Assembly (NCBI GenBank): GCA_023396255.1
Contig: JAEWWU010000005.1
Coordinates: forward strand, 157,259 to 221,258
DNA: 64,000 nt
Reading direction: 5' to 3'
Source: Bacteroidota bacterium
GTDB lineage: Bacteria; Bacteroidota; Bacteroidia; Bacteroidales; Porphyromonadaceae
The notes beneath the pieces are model-generated. The model searched no databases and was not told the origin of the DNA. It saw only the letters and a program-made list of their open reading frames with translations. Within the stretch, counting starts at the first letter, position 1, and the number at the start of each line of letters is the position of its first letter. Made by a program: the position numbers and the translations under genes. This document shows, one piece after another, positions 14,291-21,403 of the stretch.

Positions 14291-14318
14291 TTTTCTTCCT
14301 CAATACATAGGAAGAAAA
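14291..14318. terminator. Hairpin after the glutathione peroxidase gene
   Basis: TTTTCTTCCT (14291-14300) pairs perfectly with AGGAAGAAAA (14309-14318) two nt after the stop codon. There is no T-tract after the stem, so termination is uncertain. Confidence 0.4.
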
Positions 14319-14381
14319 GAGAGTCTCACTCGCCTCTATTGCCAAAACAAGAAACGTCTCTGCCCAACCGGTTACTCCGCG

Positions 14382-14417
14382 CCCTTTCTTCGTTAAGTTT
14401 GATTAACGAAGAAAGGG
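14382..14417. terminator. Perfect 15-bp hairpin between convergent genes
   Basis: CCCTTTCTTCGTTAA (14382-14396) and TTAACGAAGAAAGGG (14403-14417) form a perfect 15-bp stem with the 6-nt loop GTTTGA. It is placed between the stops of the peroxidase and TPM-domain genes. It could serve transcription from either side, although neither side has a strong T-tract. Confidence 0.5.
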
Positions 14418-14462
14418 TGTGAGATCAACGCTTCTCAGCTCATCTCTCTTCCGAATCTTTCG

Positions 14463-15761
14463 CTAAAAACGTCCGGTAGCACCACCACCTCCGCCACTAC
14501 CTCCACCAAAACCGCCACCTCCGAATCCGCCTCCGCGAAGCCCTGAAAAAGAACCGCCCCCCAGCAACAAGGTGGACAGAAGAATATCATCATTGTTTCT
14601 CTTTTCGATTCTTTCGTGGTGATCGCAGTACATACAATGTTTGTATATTCGGGTAACTTGACCAAAGCTACGAGAAACGTTCTCGGTACGAGTCTTTACC
14701 AAAGTCATTCCCTTACACTTAGGGCAACGCTCATAAGGGGTATCGGGCACTACGTAGGAATAACTTTCTTGATGAGAACAGGTTGAACAACGAAGTAACT
14801 CAAATGTCTTGCTCCCCAATTCTTGTTCTTTTTTCTGCAATGGAGAGAGTTTCTCCGCCAACGTGATTCCCGTAATATTTTGGAAGGTGGGATTACCACA
14901 ACTAGGACACACCCCAATTTGCGCTTTTATACGCTTACGCCATAGAAACAACAGCACAAGGATAAGTAAACCCATCGGTAAGAAAAGGATACACATAAAA
15001 ACACCGGATGGAGAAAACTCCTCTATCTTTCTCAACCGATATGCTGCACTCCCCTTGCCTACTCCCCTCTTGTTCGGAAATATATTCTTGTAAGCCCTAA
15101 ATATTATAATTCCCCCAAAGAGTATCATCAAACCAATATAGAAAAGTATAATCCTATCCAAACGCAGCTTTGGCTGAGATCCTTGAGAAACACCTCCCCC
15201 CGGTAAATCCTCCCTAACCACTCTATCTGCTATGGCCTGAACCCCTTGCAGCAATCCTCCTCCATAATTTTGTTCGGCAAATAGAGGAGCAATGTCTTGG
15301 GCTATTATCCGAGAAGCCACAGCATCGGTAATAATACCTTCCAACCCGTAGCCAACCTCTATTCTTATGGCCCTTATATCCAAGACAGCAAGTATTACGA
15401 GCCCAGTATTTCTCTTTTTATCCCCCAGCCCCCACTGTCTTAAAATAGACAAAGCAAACGACTCTACATCATTTCGCACGCCAATCGAAGGCAAAAGGAC
15501 CACCACAGCCTCCACTCCGTGCTGCAATCGTAATTGATGCAACTGTCGATTGAGTTGAGTCTCTTGTGCATCTGGGATCATATTTTCCGGATCAGAAACA
15601 AAGCGAGTGCTGTCTAACAACTGCACGTTGGGTATTTGCTCCACTTCAGAATATACCCGCTGTGCCGAAGCAACCGATACAAAAAGCAAGAAACTTATTG
15701 CCAACACAAATCCTCGGCGATGGAGGTTGTTCAAATGGAAAATCAAAGAGAATAATATCAT
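14463..15761 (-). CDS. TPM-domain membrane protein (YgcG family) with Gly-rich tail
   Basis: From the start at 15761 (MILFSLIFHL) the protein has 432 residues: a signal sequence ending VSVASA, then a TPM domain of about 150 residues (VEAVVVLLPSIGV, LSILRQWGLGDKKRNTGLVI, VEVGYGLEG-like segment). Two membrane segments follow around 220-290. A region with several C-x2-C pairs (CPSCGN, CSTCSH, CPKCKG, CMYCDH) comes next, and the end is a Gly tail (GGGFGGGSGGGGG). TPM/LemA pairs are widespread and of poorly known function. The Cys pairs suggest zinc ribbons. The ATG at 15821 is possible but would precede the signal by 20 residues. Confidence 0.85.
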   Translation of the reverse strand: MILFSLIFHLNNLHRRGFVLAISFLLFVSVASAQRVYSEVEQIPNVQLLDSTRFVSDPENMIPDAQETQLNRQLHQLRLQHGVEAVVVLLPSIGVRNDVESFALSILRQWGLGDKKRNTGLVILAVLDIRAIRIEVGYGLEGIITDAVASRIIAQDIAPLFAEQNYGGGLLQGVQAIADRVVREDLPGGGVSQGSQPKLRLDRIILFYIGLMILFGGIIIFRAYKNIFPNKRGVGKGSAAYRLRKIEEFSPSGVFMCILFLPMGLLILVLLFLWRKRIKAQIGVCPSCGNPTFQNITGITLAEKLSPLQKKEQELGSKTFELLRCSTCSHQESYSYVVPDTPYERCPKCKGMTLVKTRTENVSRSFGQVTRIYKHCMYCDHHERIEKRNNDDILLSTLLLGGGSFSGLRGGGFGGGGFGGGSGGGGGATGRF

Positions 15762-15842
15762 ATAGAAAAAAATCGGTTTTACCTCGGTTACGACTTCTTC
15801 GAAAAAGCCTTTCCTCGGCAAAACCGAATTAATTTTAGGGTA

Positions 15843-16439
15843 TTAAAACTGAACTTCCGGGGCTTTTTCTGCTCCTTCGTTCGATTTGAAATAGGGGAAT
15901 GACTTAAACCCGGTAATGCCAGCTACAATTGCTGCAGGAAAACGACGAATATCGGTATTGTACTTTTTGGCGACCTCATTAAAATCTCTTCTTGCCACAG
16001 TAATTCTATTTTCAGTTCCCTCCAACTGGCTTTGAAGATCTCTAAAGTTTGCATCAGCTTTCAACTCGGGATATTTTTCGACTACCACCATTAAACGCCC
16101 AAGTGCTTGGGAGAGCCCGTTCTGTGAATTGTGAAAGTTTGCCAGCTGCTCCTCTGTCATATTGGTTGGATCAATCTTGACCGCAGTGGCTTGGCTACGC
16201 GCTTGGATAACCGATTCGAGTGTTTCTTTTTCGTGCTTGGCATACCCCTTGACCGTATTCACCAAGTTGGGAATTAAGTCAGCACGACGTTGGTACTGGT
16301 TTTCAACCTGACTCCAACTTGTTCTAACCTCTTCTTGCATAGTCACAAAGCCATTGTAACAAGAAACCCCATAAAAGAAAAATCCAATAACGAGAATGAG
16401 TACCGCAACAAGGGCTAAGAGCCCGGACTTCTTTTTCAT
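15843..16439 (-). CDS. LemA family protein
   Basis: The 198-residue protein starts at MKKKSGLLALVAVLILVIGFFFYG, an N-terminal membrane anchor. It continues as a long helical domain with the LemA signature RRADLIPNLVNTVKGYA and the C-terminal motif AAIVAGITGFKSFPYF. An ATG 75 nt further upstream would overlap the flavin-reductase gene and add a basic stretch, so the start at 16439 is preferred. LemA proteins are extracytoplasmic helical-bundle proteins. It is followed after 81 nt by the TPM-domain gene, the usual partner, which suggests a joint envelope role. Confidence 0.92.
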   Translation of the reverse strand: MKKKSGLLALVAVLILVIGFFFYGVSCYNGFVTMQEEVRTSWSQVENQYQRRADLIPNLVNTVKGYAKHEKETLESVIQARSQATAVKIDPTNMTEEQLANFHNSQNGLSQALGRLMVVVEKYPELKADANFRDLQSQLEGTENRITVARRDFNEVAKKYNTDIRRFPAAIVAGITGFKSFPYFKSNEGAEKAPEVQF

Positions 16440-16468
16440 AATGCTTACAATTTTATTTCTATTCAATC

Positions 16469-17056
16469 TTATTTGCGCCTTTCTATAGGGTCGTTTCCTT
16501 TTTTCACGGACCAACCGAAATAACCCACAAAATCTCCAGGAGCAAAGTACTCTCCGTGAGCATACGTCATAAGCCCGGCTGCTTGCAAGTCGAGCTTTCC
16601 ACTCTCCTTATTTATATACCGATCATCTACCCATACATTAACCACTTCCGCTATAAACATATCGTGGCTTCCTAAGGGCAATATTTGCCGCACTTTGCAC
16701 TCTATGCTCACGGGGCTTTCCTGCACTTGAGGACAAGAAACCACGACACAGTCAGTCGGGGTTAAACCTGTTTCTTTCCACTTGTCGAAGTTTCTTCCGC
16801 TGCGCACTCCGCACCAGTCGGTTTCTCGCGCCAAGTGCGTGGTTGTCAAATTAAGGACAAACTCCCCGGTTTCCTTAATCAAACGGTAAGAATACCTCTC
16901 CGGTCTTATACTGACATAACACATAGGAGGAGTTGTACAAATAGTACCCACCCACGAAGCGGTAAAGAGATTTGTTCCCAACTCCTCACTGCCACACGAA
17001 ACAAGTGCTGCAGCAACGGGAGCTATCATCGTACCCGGTTTCCAACTCGTTTTCAT
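16469..17056 (-). CDS. Flavin reductase-like FMN-binding protein
   Basis: The 195-residue cytoplasmic protein belongs to the flavin-reductase-like split-barrel family. Signs are the N-terminal PGTMIAPVAAALVSCG and FTASWVGTICTTPPMCYVSI, followed by ETGEFVLNLTT. The start at 17056 is set by an ATGA overlap with the pyrI stop, a classic translational coupling. The longer frame to 17095 would run into pyrI. These proteins bind FMN and reduce free flavin or act as components of monooxygenases; the specific partner is unknown. Coupling to pyrI appears to be operon convenience and not a pathway link. Confidence 0.88.
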   Translation of the reverse strand: MKTSWKPGTMIAPVAAALVSCGSEELGTNLFTASWVGTICTTPPMCYVSIRPERYSYRLIKETGEFVLNLTTTHLARETDWCGVRSGRNFDKWKETGLTPTDCVVVSCPQVQESPVSIECKVRQILPLGSHDMFIAEVVNVWVDDRYINKESGKLDLQAAGLMTYAHGEYFAPGDFVGYFGWSVKKGNDPIERRK

Positions 17057-17523
17057 TTCAGTTCTATGTTCTCTCGCATTATCTTCCGTCCACAATAATG
17101 GCAGCGAATGAGTTCCGCCTCCGCTCCCTCTGTCGTAAAGATCGTCTGCATAGGTTCGTGATTAGTGATACACTTGGGATTGGAACAGCGCACTATTCCT
17201 ACAATCTCTTGAGGGAGTTCCACCTTTCTTTTCTCCACCACCTCATAATTCTTTATAATATTGAGGTGCACATTGGGTGCAATGAGAGCGATACGATTGA
17301 TTTCATCATCGGAAAAAAATCTATCGGCAATTTTTATGATTCCCTTAGAGCCAATGTAGCTGCTTTCCAAATTGTTGCCAATGGTTATGGGCGAGGAAAT
17401 CTCTTCCAAATGAAGCAAAGCTGCCACCTTAAACAGCTTAGAGGGGGAAATATGATCCAGCACCGTTCCGTTACATATAGCAGCAACGACCATTCCCTCT
17501 TTTTTATCTTTTCTACTATTCAT
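17053..17523 (-). CDS. pyrI: Aspartate carbamoyltransferase regulatory subunit
   Basis: The 156-residue regulatory chain has an N-terminal allosteric domain (MVVAAICNGTVLDHI, then ITIGNNLESSYIGSKGIIK) and a C-terminal zinc domain with the four ligands Cys-x4-Cys (CSNPKC) and Cys-x2-Cys (CHYC). It forms the dodecameric enzyme with PyrB and transmits CTP/ATP control. I chose ATG 17523, 10 nt after the pyrB stop, over ATG 17553, which would overlap pyrB; an internal Met 10 residues later is also possible. Its own stop overlaps the next gene by ATGA. Confidence 0.95.
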   Translation of the reverse strand: MNSRKDKKEGMVVAAICNGTVLDHISPSKLFKVAALLHLEEISSPITIGNNLESSYIGSKGIIKIADRFFSDDEINRIALIAPNVHLNIIKNYEVVEKRKVELPQEIVGIVRCSNPKCITNHEPMQTIFTTEGAEAELIRCHYCGRKIMRENIELK

Positions 17524-17533
17524 AGGGAGAATA

Positions 17534-18457
17534 TTATTCAGAGTCCGTAACATCTATTCCAAGCACTTCACACAAGATGGATTCACGCACAAACAAGCCA
17601 TTTTGAGCCTGTTCAAAATAGTATGCCTTAGGATCATCGTCTACATCTTGCGCAATCTCGTGTACTCTGGGTAAGGGGTGAAGTATCTTGAGCGTTGGCT
17701 TACTATTGCTAAGCATAGCACGATCCAACACATAGATATTCTTGACCCGCTCATACTCTTCCACATCGGTAAACCGCTCTCGCTGCACACGGGTCATATA
17801 CAAAATATCCGCCCTATTGATCACATCCGAAGAGAAATCGGATGTTTCCTCGAATGGGATTCCCAATTGAGAACAATAGTGCCGATATTCTTCCGGCAGA
17901 CGTAACTCCGGGGGAGCCACAAAAACAAACTTGGGAGAGAAATGTCGCATTCCCTCTATAAGAGAATGAATGGTACGACCATACTTGAGGTCGCCCACCA
18001 TCACAATGGTCAGATCATCGAGTCTTCCTTGTGTCTGTCTGATAGAATAGAGGTCCAGCAACGTTTGCGATGGATGCTGGTTGCTTCCATCTCCGGCATT
18101 GACAATGGGGGTCGAAGTTATCTCAGAGGCATACTGTGCACAACCCTCCAAAAAGTGCCGCATAACAATGACATCTGCATAGTTCGATACGATTCGGATG
18201 GTATCTTTAAGCGTTTCACCCTTTGTTGAACTAGAAGTAGAGGCATCCGAAAATCCAATTACCTTCCCCCCCAAACGACAAACCGCCGTTTCAAAACTCA
18301 AACGGGTGCGGGTAGAGGGTTCAAAAAAGAGGGTGGCAACGACCTTACCGTCCAGCAAAGGGCGATTGGGCTGCGCTTCAAAAAGTCGTGCACGATCCAA
18401 TATCCGCAGAATATCAGCTTCCGAGCACTGTTCGATAGAGACTAAATTTTGCATCAT
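17534..18457 (-). CDS. pyrB: Aspartate carbamoyltransferase catalytic subunit
   Basis: The 307-residue enzyme makes carbamoyl-aspartate, the first committed step of pyrimidine synthesis. The carbamoyl-phosphate motif [13 protein letters not shown] is at about 44-56 and the aspartate-side motif HPLPRVHEI is near residue 270. It heads the run pyrB-pyrI-flavin reductase-lemA-TPM. A -7-like TATCTTTG lies on the minus strand at 18479-18486, 21 nt upstream of the ATG, without a clear TTG partner. Confidence 0.97.
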   Translation of the reverse strand: MMQNLVSIEQCSEADILRILDRARLFEAQPNRPLLDGKVVATLFFEPSTRTRLSFETAVCRLGGKVIGFSDASTSSSTKGETLKDTIRIVSNYADVIVMRHFLEGCAQYASEITSTPIVNAGDGSNQHPSQTLLDLYSIRQTQGRLDDLTIVMVGDLKYGRTIHSLIEGMRHFSPKFVFVAPPELRLPEEYRHYCSQLGIPFEETSDFSSDVINRADILYMTRVQRERFTDVEEYERVKNIYVLDRAMLSNSKPTLKILHPLPRVHEIAQDVDDDPKAYYFEQAQNGLFVRESILCEVLGIDVTDSE

Positions 18458-18533
18458 AGATAGGACTTTCTATTGCAACAAAGATAAAATAAATAGCTTA
18501 ATGATACTTCTTTCCTTAGGCCAGAGAATAAAG

Positions 18534-18565
18534 CAAAAAAAGACGCTTGCTACAAACAAGCGTCT
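18534..18565 (-). terminator. Terminator of tRNA-Leu
   Basis: On the minus strand AGACGCTTG (18565-18557) pairs with CAAGCGTCT (18549-18541) around TTTGTAG and is followed by TTTTTT. It lies 10 nt after the tRNA. Confidence 0.9.
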
Positions 18566-18575
18566 CTGAAAGAAG

Positions 18576-18657
18576 TGCGGTCGGAGGGACTCGAACCCTC
18601 ACGCCTCGCGGCATTAGATCCTAAGTCTAACGTGGCTACCAATTACACCACGACCGC
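18576..18657 (-). tRNA. tRNA-Leu (anticodon TAG)
   Basis: Read on the minus strand, the acceptor GCGGTCG pairs with CGACCGC. The anticodon stem TTAGA/TCTAA holds the loop CTTAGGA (anticodon TAG), and a long variable arm (TGCCGCGAGGCGT) marks a class II tRNA. The discriminator is A and CCA is not encoded. Confidence 0.95.
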
Positions 18658-18668
18658 AGAATCCAGCG

Positions 18669-18698
18669 CAAAGATACAACAATTCTTTATTTTCGCAA
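18669..18698 (-). promoter_or_regulatory. Promoter of tRNA-Leu
   Basis: On the minus strand TTG (18698-18696), a 19-nt spacer and TATCTTTG (18676-18669) match the Bacteroidetes consensus, ending 12 nt before the tRNA. Confidence 0.8.
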
Positions 18699-18712
18699 CT
18701 CACACAGAGGAT

Positions 18713-18737
18713 AAAAAAAGGCATCCATCAAGATGCC
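18713..18737 (-). terminator. Terminator of rpmE
   Basis: On the minus strand GGCATC (18737-18732), loop TTGATG and GATGCC (18725-18720) are followed by TTTTTTT. The opposite side also carries a T-tract, so it could work both ways. Confidence 0.75.
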
Positions 18738-18801
18738 ATTCTTTTTTTAGATATTTTCAAGACAGCGGTGAGCAAAGCTCACCACCACTTCCTTATGTTT
18801 A

Positions 18802-19059
18802 TTACTTTTTGCCGGTACGATTTCCGTAGCGGTTCATAAACTTATCCACACGACCAGCGGTGTCTACCAACTTAGCTTTACCTGTGTAAAATGGGTGGGA
18901 AGTGTTGGAAATTTCCACCTTTACCAAGGGATAGGTAACCCCATCCAACTCGATGGTTTCCTTGGCATTGATAGTGCTCTTGGTGATAAAAATGTCGTCA
19001 TTAGACATATCTTTGAAAACTACCGGACGATAATTTTCGGGATGAATCTCTTTTTTCAT
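18802..19059 (-). CDS. rpmE: Ribosomal protein L31, zinc-free type B
   Basis: The 85-residue 50S protein L31 is recognised by the start [15 protein letters not shown] and by [24 protein letters not shown]. It contains no Cys, so it is the zinc-independent (C-minus, type B, YkgM-like) form, longer than the zinc-ribbon form. Zinc-free L31 is common as the only L31 in Bacteroidetes. It stands alone with a good promoter at 19161-19190, a folded leader at 19110-19160 and a terminator at 18713-18737. The leader suggests post-transcriptional control, possibly autogenous. Confidence 0.95.
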   Translation of the reverse strand: MKKEIHPENYRPVVFKDMSNDDIFITKSTINAKETIELDGVTYPLVKVEISNTSHPFYTGKAKLVDTAGRVDKFMNRYGNRTGKK

Positions 19060-19109
19060 TGCTCTTATCTATTTTAATCTTATACTCTCCAAACAGGGTA
19101 CCTTCGGAC

Positions 19110-19160
19110 CCGTCCAAGCCAAAGACGATACAAACCAAGCACGCATAGTCTTCGGGACGG
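19110..19160 (-). promoter_or_regulatory. Structured 5' leader of rpmE
   Basis: On the minus strand CCGTCC (19160-19155) pairs with GGACGG (19115-19110), and inside it AAGAC pairs with GTCTT, forming an interrupted long hairpin that begins right after the -7 element. A second small hairpin of type GGGT/ACCC follows. The leader from start site to ATG is about 95 nt. Autoregulation by L31 or another ribosomal-protein control is inference. Confidence 0.45.
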
Positions 19161-19190
19161 CAAAGTTACAAATAAACTTTTACAACACAA
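19161..19190 (-). promoter_or_regulatory. Promoter of rpmE
   Basis: On the minus strand TTG (19190-19188), a 19-nt spacer and TAACTTTG (19168-19161) match the Bacteroidetes consensus. Confidence 0.75.
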
Positions 19191-19608
19191 TAACTCTAAC
19201 TGACAACACTTCTCAACAAAGACAATATTGGTCACCAAATATCCATACGTAGAATAAAGACGTATAACACGCCTAAACAATAAGTTGTGCCTATTTCAGA
19301 GAAAATATTTCTCTTTCTTTTGGGTTAGAAAAGGATTATCAATGGTCAAAATCGAAGAGAGAAGGAGAGAAAAACAGATTGCCATTCGTTATTTTTGCCG
19401 TAAATTTACGCTTCGATAAAATTGGGTCCGAACAAATTGCTCTCAAACTCTCGACATCAACAACCCAAAAGATGTTACCCAAGAGACCAATTGATGCTCA
19501 GCCCCGAAAGCCACATACGCTAAGCTCTTTTAACCCAGAGCTAAACCGACAGACCAAGAGGGACCGATCCTCTCTATAGAAGAATGATAAAAATAAATAC
19601 TACATATA
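19191..19608. other. Intergenic region upstream of recJ
   Basis: No convincing gene lies here. A 66-codon plus-strand frame at 19379-19579 has no recognisable features. TATTTTTG at 19390-19397 resembles a -7 element for recJ but has no TTG at the proper distance. No clear hairpin was recognised. Confidence 0.5.
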
Positions 19609-21369
19609 ATGACGAACAAATGGAACCGGGTGCCCTATTCCCCAATGGAAGAGGAAATCGGACTACAGTTGAGCAAAGAGCTCAAGCTGGCACCCGTTAT
19701 CGGAAAACTCCTTGTTCGCCGCGGAATATCCACTCCGGAAGAAGCAAACAATTTTTTTCACCCCTCTTTGGACAACCTCTTAGATCCATTTCTTATGAAA
19801 GATATGGACAAGGCGGTGGCTCGGCTCAACAGAGCTTTGGGGCGCAAAGAACGCATACTTATTTATGGAGACTATGATGTAGACGGAACAACTGCGGTAA
19901 CATTGGTTTATAAATACTTGCGTACCACCGGATGCAGCGAGAAGCAATTAGACTTCTACATCCCGGATCGGTACGATGAGGGGTATGGTGTTTCTAAACG
20001 AGGCATCGACTATGCCCACGAGCGTAACGTAAAACTTATAATAGTACTCGACTGTGGCATCAAGGCCATCGAAGAGATAGCCTATGCCCAGAGCCTTGGC
20101 ATAGATTTTATTGTCTGCGACCACCACAATCCGGGAGAAGAACTCCCCGCAGCCGTTGCAGTATTAGACCCCAAGAGAGAAGACGACACTTATCCCAACG
20201 AGGATCTGAGCGGATGTGGAGTCGGATTCAAACTGATGCAGGCTTTTGCAATGGACAACGGCTTTTCTCAGAGCAAACTATTCAGACTTTTGGATCTATT
20301 GGCAGTAAGTATCGCTTCGGACATTGTATCCGTAATGGGAGAGAACCGCATCCTCGCCTACTACGGGCTCAAGCAACTCAATTCCAATCCATCGACCGGA
20401 TTAAAAGGAATCATAAAGACCTGTGGGTTGGAGGAAAAACAGATCGATATGAGCGACATCGTGTACAAAATAGGTCCTCGCATCAATGCTTCTGGCCGAA
20501 TGATGAAAGGTCGAGAAGCCGTGGAACTCCTCCTAAGCAGAAGCGTGGAGTCTGCTGCCAGACGAAGCAAAAACGTAGACCAATACAATGAGCAAAGACG
20601 GGAAGTAGATAAGGTCATTACCGAGGAGGCTATTGCCCTTATAGAGAACTCCGATATGGTTGAGGGTAACAAAATCATTGTTCTTTATCAACCGGATTGG
20701 CACAAGGGGGTAATCGGCATTGTGGCATCACGTATAACAGAACTATATGCACGCCCCACCATCATTCTGACCGGAGTTGGCAACCAGATATCCGGGTCGG
20801 CACGCAGCATCGGAGGTTTCGACGTTTATAAGGTACTCGAAGAAAACAAAGACCTATTACAAAATTTTGGTGGGCATACTTTTGCTGCCGGGCTGACCAT
20901 CATCCCCGGCAAGTTGCACGAATTTAGAACCCGTATAGCGACCTATGCAACCCTCAAACCGGAAGAAACGCCACAGCACATCCTCAACGTAGATGCTCGG
21001 ATCACCCTGCGCGAAGTAAACCGAAAACTATACAACAACATTTGCCGTATGGGTCCTTTCGGCACCAATAATCCCAAGCCACTATTTTTGATCGAAGGCG
21101 TATTGGACAGTGGAAGCAGCCGACGCGTAGGGCACAATGAAGAGCACCTTAAACTTGATTTGTGCGACTCTTCGCGCAGAGTACACATAACCAATGCCAT
21201 TGCCTTTGGGCAGGCTGCAGCCGCCTCTTTCGTCAAAGACAACAAGCCCTTTTCTATTGTTTTTCAGTTGGAGGAAAATCTCTTCAATGGACAATCTTCT
21301 TTACAGATGCACATAAAAGACATTAAACAAGATGTAAAGAAACAGTCGTCTTCCTCTTCTAAGGCATAA
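19609..21369 (+). CDS. recJ: Single-stranded-DNA-specific exonuclease RecJ
   Basis: The 586-residue DHH-family nuclease degrades single-stranded DNA 5' to 3' in recombination and mismatch or base-excision repair. Motif I GDYDVDG is at 87-93, DCG at 148-150 and the DHH triad at 171-173 (VCDHHNPGE). DHHA1 elements follow (IGPRINASGRM, GGHTFAAGLTI) and a C-terminal OB-like domain ends the protein. Length and order match standard RecJ. It precedes recQ by 34 nt on the same strand; RecJ and RecQ act together on stalled forks and gaps, so co-expression makes sense. The C terminus ends in a Lys/Ser-rich tail. Confidence 0.96.
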   Translation: MTNKWNRVPYSPMEEEIGLQLSKELKLAPVIGKLLVRRGISTPEEANNFFHPSLDNLLDPFLMKDMDKAVARLNRALGRKERILIYGDYDVDGTTAVTLVYKYLRTTGCSEKQLDFYIPDRYDEGYGVSKRGIDYAHERNVKLIIVLDCGIKAIEEIAYAQSLGIDFIVCDHHNPGEELPAAVAVLDPKREDDTYPNEDLSGCGVGFKLMQAFAMDNGFSQSKLFRLLDLLAVSIASDIVSVMGENRILAYYGLKQLNSNPSTGLKGIIKTCGLEEKQIDMSDIVYKIGPRINASGRMMKGREAVELLLSRSVESAARRSKNVDQYNEQRREVDKVITEEAIALIENSDMVEGNKIIVLYQPDWHKGVIGIVASRITELYARPTIILTGVGNQISGSARSIGGFDVYKVLEENKDLLQNFGGHTFAAGLTIIPGKLHEFRTRIATYATLKPEETPQHILNVDARITLREVNRKLYNNICRMGPFGTNNPKPLFLIEGVLDSGSSRRVGHNEEHLKLDLCDSSRRVHITNAIAFGQAAAASFVKDNKPFSIVFQLEENLFNGQSSLQMHIKDIKQDVKKQSSSSSKA

Positions 21370-21403
21370 GACAAAAGTCCTTCACCTCTGCAAACGGCCG
21401 CTT

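Noticed and set aside
19379..19579. 66-codon ORF upstream of recJ
   Set aside because: No recognisable motif, no promoter with correct spacing, and composition typical of intergenic DNA.
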